In this document: piece by piece, positions 52,981-62,469 of the stretch | Layout: every line of letters starts with the position of its first letter | How positions within the stretch are numbered: position 1 is the first letter of the stretch | Assembly (NCBI GenBank): GCA_017999615.1 | Contig: JAGNLM010000008.1 | Span: forward strand, 1-64,000 | Length of the DNA: 64,000 bases | Direction of reading: 5' to 3' | Source: Gammaproteobacteria bacterium | GTDB lineage: Bacteria; Pseudomonadota; Gammaproteobacteria; JAABTG01 | The notes under the pieces: model-generated | What the model was told of the DNA's origin: nothing | Seen by the model: only the letters and a program-made list of their open reading frames with translations | The model's database searches: none | Made by a program: the position numbers and the translations under genes

Positions 52981-53892
52981 GTGTCGGACACTGAAGCGGG
53001 AAGAGAACGGGGCGGTTGGTACGTCCGGCGCGCCGGCGAGGTCCGGGGACCCTTTGCGGCGGCCCAGGTCGCACGCCACATCGTCCTCGGCCGGGTGCGC
53101 CTCGGCGACGAGGTGAGCCGCGACGGGACCGAGTGGGTGCCCCTCGGATCGCGCAGTGAGCTCCTGCCGGTGGGGCTGGACGAGCTCTCCGACGAGGACA
53201 CCCTGTGGCGGCTGCGTCTGCGGGAGGACGAGCGCAGCGGCATCGATCGACGTGCCGGCCAGGTGCCTTCCCCGGAGATCGCGGAACGGCGCTCGGGCAA
53301 GGAGCGGCGCCGTCCCGAGCCCGAGGCGCTCGTCCGGGCCCGCCGCAAGCGCCAGGACTTCCTGCGCGACGTGCGCCGGCCCGCCCCGAGCCGACGGGGC
53401 TGGGCGTGGCTGGGGGTCGCGGCGACTCTGGCGCTGGTGACCACGGTCGCGGTGCTCACGACGAAACCTCGACCGCCTCCCGGCCCGCACTGCAACAGCG
53501 ACCCCGACCCCGGGGTCGATTGGCACGATTGCCGGCTCGAAGGGCTCGATGTATCCGGTGCCGACCTTTCCGGCGCCCTCCTTCGCGGGGCGAAGGCCCG
53601 GGAGGCCCGAATGACCCAGACGCGGCTCCCCAGGGCCGACCTCGCCTATTCGGACCTCGCCCGCGCCAACCTGGCGGCGGCGGACCTCTCCGGTGCCTCG
53701 CTGGTGGGGACGAACCTGTCCGGCGCGGACCTCAGCGCGGCCGACCTCTCCGGTGCGGACCTTCGATACGCGGACCTCAGCCGGGCGCGGCTCCAGGGTG
53801 CCCGGCTCGAAGGTGCGGCACTGGGGAGGGCCGTTTGGGTGGACGGGCGCCTCTGCGCCCCGCAGTCGGTCGGGTCCTGTACCCCGGAGTGA
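52981..53892 (+). CDS. GYF-like / single-pass / pentapeptide-repeat protein
   Basis: 303 aa. Residues ~10-60 (WYVRRAGEVRGPFAAAQVAR, LGDEVSRDGTEWVPLGSRSE) match the GYF_2/DUF4339 pattern. A strongly charged segment (ERRSGKERRRPEPEALVRAR) leads to one membrane helix (~143-165). After it, residues ~175-285 are pentapeptide repeats of the A(D/N)LSG type (LSGADLSAADLSGADLRYAD). The layout suggests a cytoplasmic peptide-binding end and a periplasmic beta-helix. The start is GTG 52981. Function unknown. Confidence 0.75.
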   Translation: MSDTEAGRERGGWYVRRAGEVRGPFAAAQVARHIVLGRVRLGDEVSRDGTEWVPLGSRSELLPVGLDELSDEDTLWRLRLREDERSGIDRRAGQVPSPEIAERRSGKERRRPEPEALVRARRKRQDFLRDVRRPAPSRRGWAWLGVAATLALVTTVAVLTTKPRPPPGPHCNSDPDPGVDWHDCRLEGLDVSGADLSGALLRGAKAREARMTQTRLPRADLAYSDLARANLAAADLSGASLVGTNLSGADLSAADLSGADLRYADLSRARLQGARLEGAALGRAVWVDGRLCAPQSVGSCTPE

Positions 53893-53917
53893 CGGGGTCG
53901 GGACGGCCGGGCGCCGC

Positions 53918-54520
53918 TCAGGCGCTGCCGCAGCCGGGCGCCTCGCCGCCTCCCGCATCGCCGAAGCTCTCCGTGGTGTAGCGCCAGGCGTACAGCGGCT
54001 CCCGGGAGGGCCCTGACGGGATGCCGGCCTTGCGTTTGAGGTGAGCGAGGAACTGGGCGGGGTCGGGAAGGCTGTCCCAGACGGATGGCAGGAACGTCGC
54101 ACGCCGATGGCCCTGCGCGATGAGCAGCCCGTCCACCCCAGGGCGCAGCGACCGCAGGAGCTCCTCCTCGTCGCGAACGTCCAGCGGCTCGCGGGGGGAC
54201 AGCACGGAGACGTGCACGGTGAGGCGGGGCGCCTCCTCGGCCGTGACGGGTGGGAAGCGGGGGTCCTGGAACGCGGCGTCGAACGCGTGCTGGGCGACGT
54301 CTTCCACGAGCGGTTGGTGTGCCTCGAGGCTGCCGATGCACCCGCGCAGCGCGTCCCCCAACTCGAGGGTGACGAACGTCGCCCGCAGGGGGCGCAGTGC
54401 CGGCTCGTAGTCCGCCGCCCGAGTGGGGAGCGGGGCTCCGTGGGCGAGTCCGCGGGCGATGGAGGCGCGGGCCACCTCGAGCAGGGTGCGCCGCTGTTCC
54501 GCGGTCAGACTCTCAGGCAA
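53918..54520 (-). CDS. amrA: AmmeMemoRadiSam system protein A (AMMECR1 domain)
   Basis: 200 aa. The AMMECR1 core is clear: TLLEVARASIARGLAHGAPL, FVTLELGDALRGCIGSLEAH with the conserved LRGCIG, QDPRFPPVTAEEAPRLTVHV and the Gly-Val-Asp-Gly-Leu segment. The start is TTG 54520, overlapping the end of the Memo gene by 8 bp, because no ATG or GTG precedes the family start. It is part of a widespread trio of unknown biochemical function. Confidence 0.87.
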   Translation of the reverse strand: MPESLTAEQRRTLLEVARASIARGLAHGAPLPTRAADYEPALRPLRATFVTLELGDALRGCIGSLEAHQPLVEDVAQHAFDAAFQDPRFPPVTAEEAPRLTVHVSVLSPREPLDVRDEEELLRSLRPGVDGLLIAQGHRRATFLPSVWDSLPDPAQFLAHLKRKAGIPSGPSREPLYAWRYTTESFGDAGGGEAPGCGSA

Positions 54521-55298
54521 AGGCGTAGGCCCCGTAACCCACCACCCGGTCGCGCGGCCCCGCGGTGTCCCCCGAGTTCCGCAGATCGAGGAGTTGGACC
54601 TGCAGTCCGTGGTCGCGGGCGGCCTGCAGCAGTCCGTTGACGGGGCGGCAGCCGCAAGCCTGTTCCCCGTGCAGCGGGACCGGGGAGAGGCCCTCGATGA
54701 GACCCGAGGTCTCCCGGTCCATCCGGCGGGCACTCGCGTAGTCGTGATAGTGGCTCAGGTCCGAGCTCACCACGATCAGGGTCTCCGGCCCTCCCCAGAG
54801 CCGTTCGAGGACCTGGGCGACCTCTGCGGCCGTCGCGTCGCCCACGACGAGGGGGACGAGCGTGAAGTCCTTCAGTGCGACCTGCAGGAAGGGCAGGTGC
54901 ACCTCCAGGCTGTGCTCGCGCGCGTGGGCCGCGTCGAGGACCTGTACCTGCGGGAGGTCGGCGAGCTGGGCGAGCGCCCGGGTGTCCAGGGCGACCCTGC
55001 CGAGCGGGGTCTCGAAGAAGTCGGCGCGGGACGCCGCGAGCCCCCGGAAGGCCACGTGGTGGCTGGGGCCCAGCAGGACGACCCGGTGGACGGTCTCGCG
55101 TGCCTGCCCGAGACGTGCGTAGGCGGTGGCCGCGACAGGCCCCGAGTACTTGTAACCGGCGTGGGGCGCGACGAGGGCCTTGGGAGGTGAGCCGTCCTGT
55201 GCGGCGTCCGCGAGGAGCGCCGCGACCGTCTCGCGAAGCTCCTCCGGGTCGTCAGGGTAGAACATCCCCGCCACGGCGGGCCTGCGCACGACGCTCAT
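54513..55298 (-). CDS. amrB: AmmeMemoRadiSam system protein B (Memo-like)
   Basis: 261 aa. RRPAVAGMFYPDDPEELRET starts the protein; ALVAPHAGYKYSGPVAATAY, LLGPSHHVAFRGLA and VVSSDLSHYHDYASARRMD give the His-rich Memo pocket. EHSLEVHLPFLQVAL is also conserved. Memo-type proteins resemble class III extradiol dioxygenases. It is divergent from the radical-SAM gene and overlaps protein A. Confidence 0.93.
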   Translation of the reverse strand: MSVVRRPAVAGMFYPDDPEELRETVAALLADAAQDGSPPKALVAPHAGYKYSGPVAATAYARLGQARETVHRVVLLGPSHHVAFRGLAASRADFFETPLGRVALDTRALAQLADLPQVQVLDAAHAREHSLEVHLPFLQVALKDFTLVPLVVGDATAAEVAQVLERLWGGPETLIVVSSDLSHYHDYASARRMDRETSGLIEGLSPVPLHGEQACGCRPVNGLLQAARDHGLQVQLLDLRNSGDTAGPRDRVVGYGAYAFA

Positions 55299-55356
55299 GC
55301 TTGATTTTCCTCGCCACGAGGCCTACTTACGACGAGTATAGGAAAGTGCGGCGCGC

Positions 55357-56487
55357 GTGGGAGGGCCGGTCGTGACTTTCGAGGCGCAGGCGGTATCGTT
55401 GCGGGACCCCGGGGTGGTGCCGACCCGGTACTGGCACCGGCTCGAGGACGGACGCGTGCAGTGCGACGTGTGTCCCCGGTTCTGCAAGCTCCACGAGGGG
55501 CAGCGGGGTCTGTGCTTCGTGCGGGCGCGGGTCGAGAACCAGATCGTTTCGACCACGTTCGGGCGCTCGAGCGGTTTCTGTGTCGACCCGATCGAAAAGA
55601 AGCCCCTCAACCATTTCCTGCCGGGGACTCCGGTGCTCTCGTTCGGGACGGCCGGCTGCAACCTCGCCTGCAAGTTCTGCCAGAACTGGGACATGAGCAA
55701 GTCCCGGGAGATGGACACCCTGATGGATGCCGCGGACCCCGAGACCCTGGCGCGGGCCGCGGAGCGTCTCGGCTGCCGCAGCGTGGCGTACACCTACAAC
55801 GACCCGGTGATCTTCCTGGAGTACGCGGTCGAGACGGCGAAGGCCTGCCGGCCCCGGGGGATCCAGTCGGTGGCCGTGACGGCAGGCTACGTGACCGCCG
55901 AGCCGCGGCGGGAGCTCTTCCAGTGGATGGACGCGGCCAACGTGGACCTGAAGGGATTCCGCGACGACTTCTATCAGCGGCTCTGTGGCGGGCACCTGCA
56001 GCCGGTGCTCGACACTCTGGTCTACCTGAAGCACGAGACCCGGGTCTGGCTGGAGCTCACCACCCTGTTGATCCCGGGGGAGAACGACTCGAGCGAGGAG
56101 ATCGAGGCCATGACGCGCTGGGTGGTCGGGGAGCTCGGCCCCGACGTCCCCATGCACTTCACGGCCTTCCACCCTGCCTGGAAGATGACGGAGACCCCGG
56201 CGACCCCGCACGCGACGCTCACGCGCGCGCGCCGCATCGCGATGGAGAACGGGGTGCGCTACGCCTACGTCGGGAACGTCCACGACCCGCAGGGGGAGAG
56301 CACGTACTGCCATCAGTGCGGGCAGGTCCTGGTCGGGCGAGACGGGTACGTGCTGTCGACCTGGCACCTGACGGCCGACGGGCGCTGCGACCGTTGCGGG
56401 ACACCCTGCGCGGGCGTCTTCGAGGCCCGGCCCGGCCAGTGGGGCGGCCGCCGGCAACCGGTTCGCCTCGCCTCCTACTCTGCCTGA
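55357..56487 (+). CDS. amrS: AmmeMemoRadiSam radical SAM enzyme
   Basis: 376 aa. The radical SAM cluster motif CxxxCxxC is in CNLACKFCQNW. Before it a zinc-like pair CDVCPRFCKLHEGQRGLC occurs, and near the C-terminus CHQCG and CDRCGTPC. GIQSVAVTAGYVTAEPRREL and VDLKGFRDDFYQRLCGG are family marks. It is thought to act with proteins A and B; no substrate is established here. The start is GTG 55357 or 55372. A weak TTGATT-N17-TACTTA promoter stands upstream. Confidence 0.94.
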   Translation: MGGPVVTFEAQAVSLRDPGVVPTRYWHRLEDGRVQCDVCPRFCKLHEGQRGLCFVRARVENQIVSTTFGRSSGFCVDPIEKKPLNHFLPGTPVLSFGTAGCNLACKFCQNWDMSKSREMDTLMDAADPETLARAAERLGCRSVAYTYNDPVIFLEYAVETAKACRPRGIQSVAVTAGYVTAEPRRELFQWMDAANVDLKGFRDDFYQRLCGGHLQPVLDTLVYLKHETRVWLELTTLLIPGENDSSEEIEAMTRWVVGELGPDVPMHFTAFHPAWKMTETPATPHATLTRARRIAMENGVRYAYVGNVHDPQGESTYCHQCGQVLVGRDGYVLSTWHLTADGRCDRCGTPCAGVFEARPGQWGGRRQPVRLASYSA

Positions 56488-56574
56488 GGATTCGAGCCCT
56501 GCGCCGGGCGGTGCGGTCCTGCGCGACGGCGCCGCGGCGCGACGGCGCGGGCCCCCCGAATTGCGCCGGGACCC

Positions 56575-56583
56575 TGGTACACT
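56575..56583 (+). promoter_or_regulatory. Extended -10 promoter before zapG-like gene
   Basis: TGGTACACT (TGn-TACACT) in the context CCTGGTACACTCCGGG, nearly the same context as the mrcB promoter (CCTGGTAGAATCCGGG). It lies about 80 bp before the start codon. Confidence 0.4.
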
Positions 56584-56663
56584 CCGGGCGAGACCGGGGG
56601 CCGCCGGCTGCGGCGGCCGGTGCGGCTGGAAGGCGCAGGCGAACGACACGGGAGAGGGGGCAC

Positions 56664-57074
56664 ATGGGCGGGCTGTGGACCGGTGAGGAGTGGACGGTGG
56701 CGGTGGTGCCGTTTCTGGCGGGGTTCGCCATCGGTGCCTTCACCGTCTACCTGGTGCTGCTCCCCGACCATCTGCAGCGGCGCCGGCTCCAGGCGGAGAT
56801 CGACCGGCTCAACGCGGAATTGAAGGCCTACCGGGAGCAGGTCTATCAGCACTTCCGGCGGACCTCGGACCTGTTCCAGGGGCTCACCTCCTCCTACCGG
56901 GCCATCTACGAGCACATGGCGGGAGGGGTGCGGTCCCTCTGCAGTGCCGAGAGTCCGGCGCCGGCCCTGGAACTGCCCGAGAGGGGGCTTCTGGGGGGGG
57001 CAGAGGGCCTGGGCGGCCTGGGCGAAGAGCCTTCCGCGGACGCGTCCAGGAAGGGGTCAACGCCTTTCGGGTGA
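56664..57074 (+). CDS. zapG: YhcB/ZapG-like DUF1043 membrane protein
   Basis: 136 aa. One N-terminal membrane helix (VAVVPFLAGFAIGAFTVYLV) leads to a coiled coil (LQAEIDRLNAELKAYREQVY, QHFRRTSDLFQGLTSSYRAI). YEHMA ends the conserved part; the C-terminal tail is low-complexity. The family is linked to cell envelope growth and division. A strong GGAGAGGGGG precedes the ATG. Confidence 0.85.
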   Translation: MGGLWTGEEWTVAVVPFLAGFAIGAFTVYLVLLPDHLQRRRLQAEIDRLNAELKAYREQVYQHFRRTSDLFQGLTSSYRAIYEHMAGGVRSLCSAESPAPALELPERGLLGGAEGLGGLGEEPSADASRKGSTPFG

Positions 57075-57096
57075 CCCGGGGCGGGGGCGCGAAAGG

Positions 57097-57115
57097 GGGC
57101 GCCGGTGGGGCGCCC
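57097..57115. terminator. GC-rich inverted repeat between convergent genes
   Basis: GGGCGCC-GGTGG-GGCGCCC, a 7-bp stem just after zapG and at the stop of the 68-aa gene on the other strand. No T-run, so termination is only suggested. Confidence 0.35.
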
Positions 57116-57322
57116 TCAGACGAACCGGCCGCTGCGCAGCAGCTCGATGATGTTCCTGCGGTTGCGCAGCAGCACCGCGAGGACCTTCGCCTGTGCCCGG
57201 TCTTCCTCGCCGTCCTGCGCCAGAAGCGTATCCATGCGTGACTGCAGTTCGTCGATGTTGCGTTCCAGGTCGTCTTCACTGACCCGAGGGACGTTGCCCA
57301 GCGCTTGCTCGTTTTCGAACAT
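57116..57322 (-). CDS. Small conserved-looking protein of unknown function
   Basis: 68 aa. MFENEQALGNVPRVSEDDLE, RNIDELQSRMDTLLAQDGEE, and then a basic helix (RAQAKVLAVLLRNRRNIIEL). Mostly helical, soluble. AGAGG stands just before the ATG at 57322; a longer frame from 57484 has composition of noncoding DNA and is rejected. It is convergent with zapG and divergent from metY. I do not recognise the family. Confidence 0.6.
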   Translation of the reverse strand: MFENEQALGNVPRVSEDDLERNIDELQSRMDTLLAQDGEEDRAQAKVLAVLLRNRRNIIELLRSGRFV

Positions 57323-57505
57323 GACCTCTACCTGGCCGTTGCAGGGACCGCGCAGCAACCCCGCCCCCCATTCCCACCCCGGGAACGGTGCAGCGGCGAG
57401 GGCCGTGCGCCGTTGCGGCGCGTGCGCTGGCGCGAAAATGTAACAGGCCCGTCCCGCGCTGTCACCCGCCAGGGGGCGTCCCACGCATCGGGTCTGCCTT
57501 ACTGC

Positions 57506-57534
57506 TTGTGCCTGTTCAAGCCTGCCATTACACT
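57506..57534 (+). promoter_or_regulatory. Promoter of metY
   Basis: TTGTGC (57506-57511), 17-bp spacer, TACACT (57529-57534). The predicted start site lies a few bases before the tRNA 5' end. Confidence 0.7.
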
Positions 57535-57547
57535 AAGCGGGTTCGGG

Positions 57548-57624
57548 TGCGGGGTGGAGCAGTCTGGCAGCTCGTCGGGCTCATAACCCGAAGGTCGCAG
57601 GTTCAAATCCTGCCCCCGCTACCA
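57548..57624 (+). tRNA. metY: Initiator tRNA-fMet(CAT)
   Basis: A 77-nt tRNA with encoded CCA. The unpaired 1-72 position (T1/T72) and the three G-C pairs in the anticodon stem (TCGGG-CTCATAA-CCCGA) are marks of the initiator. It lies upstream of rimP-nusA-infB exactly as metY does in Escherichia coli. Confidence 0.96.
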
Positions 57625-57637
57625 AGTTCGAAGAGAG

Positions 57638-57661
57638 GCCCCGACGTCGGGGCTTTTCTTT
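57638..57661 (+). terminator. Intrinsic terminator after metY
   Basis: GCCCCGAC/GTCGGGGC stem followed by TTTTCTTT. It starts 13 bp after the tRNA 3' end and would cut most transcription into rimP. Confidence 0.88.
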
Positions 57662-57714
57662 ACGGTCGGCCAGGCAGTCCCCGGCCGGCGAGGTCGCCAG
57701 TGCGGACGTGAACA

Positions 57715-57741
57715 AGTGGGCCTCGCGCCCACTTTTTGTTT
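57715..57741 (+). terminator. Second intrinsic terminator in rimP leader
   Basis: AGTGGGC-CTCGC-GCCCACT stem followed by TTTTGTTT, ending 12 bp before the rimP start codon. Two terminators in series between metY and rimP suggest control of readthrough, possibly by NusA itself. Confidence 0.85.
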
Positions 57742-57753
57742 CTGAGGCCGGAA

Positions 57754-58224
57754 ATGCGCAATGAGGCGGAGCGGCTACGCCGCCTTCTCGAGCCGAGCGT
57801 GGTGGGTCTGGGGTACGAGCTCGTGGGCGTCGAGCTCCAGGGGCAGGGGGTTCGCTCGCTCCTGCGCCTGTACATCGACCGGCCCGAAGGGGTGACGCTC
57901 GAAGACTGCGAGCGGGTGAGTCGCCAGGTGAGCGGCGTGCTGGACGTGGAAGACCCCATCCGTGGGGCCTACACGCTGGAGGTGTCCTCGCCGGGACTCG
58001 AGCGCCCGCTGTTCACGCCGGCGCACTTCGATCGTTTCGCGGGCGAGCGGGTCAAGGTGAAGCTGGACGTCCCGGTGGAGGGGCGGCGGAGCGTCACTGG
58101 CGTTCTGCGCGGGATGCGGGAGGGTTGCGTGGTCGTGCTGGAGGATGGGGTGGAAAGGGTATTGCCGCTCGATGCGATCCGGCGGGCGCACCTCGCGCCC
58201 GACCCGGCCTTCGGAAAGCGCTGA
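57754..58224 (+). CDS. rimP: RimP, 30S ribosome maturation factor
   Basis: 156 aa. [40 protein letters not shown] and [20 protein letters not shown] are the family marks. It helps assemble the small ribosomal subunit. The start is ATG 57754; a TTG in frame at 57736 would lie within the terminator hairpin and is rejected. Confidence 0.95.
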   Translation: MRNEAERLRRLLEPSVVGLGYELVGVELQGQGVRSLLRLYIDRPEGVTLEDCERVSRQVSGVLDVEDPIRGAYTLEVSSPGLERPLFTPAHFDRFAGERVKVKLDVPVEGRRSVTGVLRGMREGCVVVLEDGVERVLPLDAIRRAHLAPDPAFGKR

Positions 58225-58237
58225 TGGGGGCCTGGCG

Positions 58238-59755
58238 ATGAGTAAAGAGATCCTCATGGTCGTGGACGCCGTCTCCAACGAGAAGGGCGTTGGCAAGGAG
58301 GTCATCTTCGAGGCGATCGAAGCGGCGCTCTCGAGCGCGACGCGCAAGAAGCACGGCGGCGAGATCGACGTGCGCGTGTCGATCAATCGGGAGACCGGCG
58401 CGTACGACACCTTTCGCCGCTGGGAGGTCCTCCCCGACGAGGCCCCGGTGACGGAGGAGGCGCCTTTCGTCCCCGAGCGGCAGATCCGGCTGAGCGAAGC
58501 GGTGCTGCGCAAGCCGGGTGTTCAGGCGGGCGAATTCATCGAGGAACCGATGGAGTCCGTCGCGTTCGGTCGGATCGAGGCGCAGACGGCCAAACAGGTG
58601 ATCGTCCAGAAGGTCCGTGAGGCCGAGCGGGCCCAGGTCGTGGAGCAGTACCGTGAGCGCCAGGGCGAGCTCGTGACGGGCGTGGTGAAGCGGCTCGATC
58701 GGGGCAACGTGCTCATCGACCTGGGCGGTAATGCCGAGGCGGTGGTCCTCAAGGAAGAGCTGATCCCCCGCGAGGCGATTCGCCCCGGCGACCGGCTGCG
58801 CGGGTACCTGCGGGAGGTGCGCTCGGAGCCCCGCGGTCCGCAGTTGTTCGTGAGCCGCACGGCGCCCCAGTTGCTGATCGAGCTCTTCCGCCTGGAGGTG
58901 CCGGAGATCGCGGACGGGCTGATCGATCTGAAGGCCGCGGCGCGCGACCCGGGCTCGCGCGCGAAGATCGCGGTGCGCACCCGCGAGCAGCGCATCGATC
59001 CCATCGGGGCGTGCGTTGGCATGCGGGGCTCACGGGTTCAGGCGGTGTCGAACGAGCTCGCCGGCGAGCGTGTGGACATCGTGCTCTGGGACGAGAACCC
59101 TGCGAAGTTCGTCGTCAACGCGATGGCGCCCGCCGAAGTCTCCTCGATCGTGGTCGACGAGGAGGCGCACAGCATGGACGTCGCGGTCGCGGAGAACCAG
59201 CTCGCGCTCGCGATCGGCCGTGGCGGCCAGAACGTGCGGCTCGCCAGCGAGTTGACCGGGTGGACGCTCAACGTGATGACCGAGGGCGAGGCCGACGAGA
59301 AGAGCGAGGCGGAGGTCCAGGCGCTGCAGCGTTCGTTCATGGATCAGCTCGACGTCGACGAGGAGGTCGCGGCCATCCTGGTGCAGGAGGGCTTCACCAC
59401 CGTCGACGAGGTCGCCTACGTTCCGCTGGACGAGATGCTGAAGGTCGAGGAATTCGACGGCGACATCGCCAGGGAGCTGCAGTCGCGCGCGCGCGACGTG
59501 CTCCTGACCCGCGCGATCGCGAGCGAGGAGACGGCCGCGGACCTGGACGAAACGTTGCTCGCCGTGGAAGGGATGACGGTCGACCTGGCGCGTTCGCTCG
59601 CCTCGCACGGCGTGGCGACCGGGGACGACCTGGCGGAGCAGTCGGTGGACGAGTTGGTGGAGCTGGTCGGGATGGACCCTGGAGAGGCGGGAAAGCTCAT
59701 TATGGCCGCGCGAGCGACCTGGTTCGCCGAAGACCAAGCGGCGCAGGAGAGTTAG
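58238..59755 (+). CDS. nusA: NusA, transcription elongation/antitermination factor
   Basis: 505 aa. The N-terminal polymerase-binding domain begins [20 protein letters not shown]. Then S1 ([20 protein letters not shown]) and KH domains ([40 protein letters not shown]) follow. Two acidic C-terminal repeats ([40 protein letters not shown]) end it, as in gammaproteobacteria. NusA promotes termination at hairpins and could regulate its own leader. Confidence 0.97.
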   Translation: MSKEILMVVDAVSNEKGVGKEVIFEAIEAALSSATRKKHGGEIDVRVSINRETGAYDTFRRWEVLPDEAPVTEEAPFVPERQIRLSEAVLRKPGVQAGEFIEEPMESVAFGRIEAQTAKQVIVQKVREAERAQVVEQYRERQGELVTGVVKRLDRGNVLIDLGGNAEAVVLKEELIPREAIRPGDRLRGYLREVRSEPRGPQLFVSRTAPQLLIELFRLEVPEIADGLIDLKAAARDPGSRAKIAVRTREQRIDPIGACVGMRGSRVQAVSNELAGERVDIVLWDENPAKFVVNAMAPAEVSSIVVDEEAHSMDVAVAENQLALAIGRGGQNVRLASELTGWTLNVMTEGEADEKSEAEVQALQRSFMDQLDVDEEVAAILVQEGFTTVDEVAYVPLDEMLKVEEFDGDIARELQSRARDVLLTRAIASEETAADLDETLLAVEGMTVDLARSLASHGVATGDDLAEQSVDELVELVGMDPGEAGKLIMAARATWFAEDQAAQES

Positions 59756-59774
59756 GCAGTCGAGGCTCAGGATT

Positions 59775-62387
59775 ATGGCGAGCGTGACGGTAAGACAGTT
59801 TGCCGAGGTGCTGAAGGTCCCGGTCGAGCGGCTGCTCGGGCAGCTGCAGGAGGCGGGCCTGGCGCACAAGGAGGGCGAGGACCGCATCAGCGAGGAGGAG
59901 AAGGTCCAGCTCCTCGACCACCTGCGGGGCCGCCGCGGCAAGCCTGCTCCGACCGAAGAGCCCGCTGCGCATCCGATCACGCTCAAGCGCAAGACCGTCA
60001 GCGAGATCTCCGTCAGCGCGGAGAAGAAGGCGCGTGGCACGCTTGCGCCGCCCACGCGCAAGACGGTGACGGTGGAGGTTCGCACGAAGCGTGCCCTGGG
60101 CCGGCGGACGGAGTCGCCCACCATCGAGAGCCTCGAGCGCGGCCTGAACGACGAGGACATGCGCCGCCAGATGGACGTGGCCAAGCAGGCGCTGCTGGAA
60201 GAGGCACGCCGACGCCACGAGGAGGTCGGGGAGAAGCTGCGCGTCGAGGAGGTCGAGCGCCGCGAGGCGGAGGCGCGCCGGCGGATCGAGATGGAAGAGG
60301 AGGCGCGGCGGCGCCGGGAGGAGGAGGCGCTGCGGCTCGAAGAAGCCCAGCGGGCGGCCGAGGAGGAGGCGCGGCGCAAGGCCGAGGAGGAGACGCGGGC
60401 GCGCGAGGCGGCCGAGGAGCGCCACCGGGAGCGCAGTGCGCGCCCGACGCGAGAGCAGCGCGTGCTCGAGGCGGCGGTCGAGGACCTTCAGGAGGTCCCG
60501 GCTGCGCGCAGTGAGCTGCACGTGGCGAGCGACAAGAGCGGCCGCCGCCCGAAGAAGAAGACGCGTCCTCGGGGTGGGGTCGTCACGCCGGCGGCGCCTC
60601 GGCACGGGTTTGCCCGGCCGACGGCCCCGATCGTGCGGGAGGTGAACATCCCCGAGACCATCACCGTGGCCGAGCTCGCCCAGCGCATGTCGGTCAAGGC
60701 GACCGAGGTGATCAAGGCGATGATGCGCCTGGGCAGCATGGTGACCATCAACCAGGTGATCGACCAGGAGACCGCGGCAGTGGTGGTCGAGGAGATGGGA
60801 CACCGGGGAAAGCTGCTGAAGGAGAACGCGCTCGAGGAAGAGGTGCTGGGCGCGGCCGAGGAGGATCGCGACCTGCTGCCACGACCGCCGGTCGTGACCA
60901 TCATGGGGCACGTGGACCACGGCAAGACCTCGCTCCTCGACTACGTGCGCCGCACGCGGGTCGCCGCCGGGGAGGCGGGTGGAATCACCCAGCACATCGG
61001 CGCCTCCTCCGTGAAGACCCCGAAGGGGACCGTGACCTTCCTGGACACGCCCGGCCACGCGGCGTTCACGGCCATGCGCGCCCGGGGCGCGAAGGCGACG
61101 GACATCGTGGTCCTGGTGGTCGCGGCGGACGACGGCGTGATGCCGCAGACCGTGGAAGCCATCCAGCACGCGCGCGCCGCCGGCGTGCCCATCGTGGTTG
61201 CGGTCAACAAGATCGACAAGCCCGAGGCGGATCCGGACCGCGTGAAGCACGACCTCGCGAACCACGGGGTGATGCCCGAGGAGTGGGGTGGTGACGCGAT
61301 GTTCGCGCACGTCTCGGCGAAGACCGGGGCGGGTGTGGACCAACTGCTCGAGGCCATCTTGCTGCAGGCCGAGGTGCTGGAACTGACCGCCCCGAGAGAT
61401 GGACCCGCGGCGGGCGTCATCATCGAATCGCGGCTCGACAAGGGGCGCGGTCCGGTGGCGACCATGCTGGTCCAGAAGGGCACCCTGCGCCGCGGGGACA
61501 TTCTGCTGTCCGGCCAGGAGTTCGGTCGGGTCCGCACCATGTTCAACGAGAGCGGTGGGGAGGTGGCGGAGGCGGGTCCCTCCATCCCCGTCGAGGTGCT
61601 CGGGCTCTCCGCGATGCCCAATGCGGGCGACGAGGCGGTGGTCGTTCCGGACGAGCGCAAGGCCCGCGAGATCGCGCTGTTCCGGCAGGGCAAGTTCCGC
61701 GAGGTTCGACTGGCGAAGCAGCAGGCAGTGAAACTCGAGGACGTCTTCTCGCAGATGGAGGAGGGGCAGGTTCACACCCTGAATCTCATCGTGAAGGCGG
61801 ACGTCCAGGGTTCCTCGGAGGCCCTGCGCGATGCACTGGAGAAACTCTCCACGGATGAGGTCAAGGTGCGGATCCTGGCCACGGGTGTGGGCGGGATCAG
61901 CGAGACCGACGTGAATCTCGCGATCGCCTCGCGCGCGATCATGCTCGCTTTCAACGTGCGGCCGGACGGAGCCGCGCGCCGGGCCATCGAGTCGGGCGGC
62001 GTGGACGTGCGCTACTACAGCGTCATCTACGAGATCATCGACGACGTCAAGAAGGCGATGACCGGGATGCTGGCCCCGGAGGTGAGGGAGCAGATCGTCG
62101 GGGTCGCGGAGGTCCGGGACGTGTTCCGCTCGCCGAAGTTCGGCGCCATCGCCGGCTGCATGGTGGTCGAGGGCGTGGTGAAGCGCAACAACCCCATCCG
62201 TGTCCTGCGGGACAACGTGGTGATCTACGAGGGCAGCCTCGAGTCGCTCCGGCGCTTCAAGGAGGACGTGTCGGAGGTGAAGGCCGGCACCGAGTGCGGC
62301 ATCGGCGTGAAGAACTACAACGACGTGCGCGTGGGCGATCACATCGAGGTCTTCGAGCGCGTCGAAGTGATGCGCACGCTCGGCTGA
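59775..62387 (+). CDS. infB: Translation initiation factor IF-2
   Basis: 870 aa. The N-terminal IF2_N domain ([20 protein letters not shown]) is followed by a long charged Glu/Arg/Ala-rich linker (~110-240). A second IF2_N domain ([20 protein letters not shown]) precedes the GTPase domain with GHVDHGKT (378-385), DTPGHAAF and NKID. Domains II to IV follow. It loads the initiator tRNA onto the 30S subunit; its tRNA partner gene is metY upstream. Confidence 0.97.
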   Translation: MASVTVRQFAEVLKVPVERLLGQLQEAGLAHKEGEDRISEEEKVQLLDHLRGRRGKPAPTEEPAAHPITLKRKTVSEISVSAEKKARGTLAPPTRKTVTVEVRTKRALGRRTESPTIESLERGLNDEDMRRQMDVAKQALLEEARRRHEEVGEKLRVEEVERREAEARRRIEMEEEARRRREEEALRLEEAQRAAEEEARRKAEEETRAREAAEERHRERSARPTREQRVLEAAVEDLQEVPAARSELHVASDKSGRRPKKKTRPRGGVVTPAAPRHGFARPTAPIVREVNIPETITVAELAQRMSVKATEVIKAMMRLGSMVTINQVIDQETAAVVVEEMGHRGKLLKENALEEEVLGAAEEDRDLLPRPPVVTIMGHVDHGKTSLLDYVRRTRVAAGEAGGITQHIGASSVKTPKGTVTFLDTPGHAAFTAMRARGAKATDIVVLVVAADDGVMPQTVEAIQHARAAGVPIVVAVNKIDKPEADPDRVKHDLANHGVMPEEWGGDAMFAHVSAKTGAGVDQLLEAILLQAEVLELTAPRDGPAAGVIIESRLDKGRGPVATMLVQKGTLRRGDILLSGQEFGRVRTMFNESGGEVAEAGPSIPVEVLGLSAMPNAGDEAVVVPDERKAREIALFRQGKFREVRLAKQQAVKLEDVFSQMEEGQVHTLNLIVKADVQGSSEALRDALEKLSTDEVKVRILATGVGGISETDVNLAIASRAIMLAFNVRPDGAARRAIESGGVDVRYYSVIYEIIDDVKKAMTGMLAPEVREQIVGVAEVRDVFRSPKFGAIAGCMVVEGVVKRNNPIRVLRDNVVIYEGSLESLRRFKEDVSEVKAGTECGIGVKNYNDVRVGDHIEVFERVEVMRTLG

Positions 62388-62469
62388 GGCGTGGCGGCAC
62401 GTCCGTCATCGCTCGGGGCCCCCGCGCGGGGGCGAGGTGAGTCTGTCCCGCATGGGAAGGTGTCCCTGA

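Noticed and set aside
59700-62342. An 880-codon open frame on the minus strand opposite infB
   Set aside because: Antisense shadow of IF-2 with repetitive His/Arg/Leu composition and no motif.
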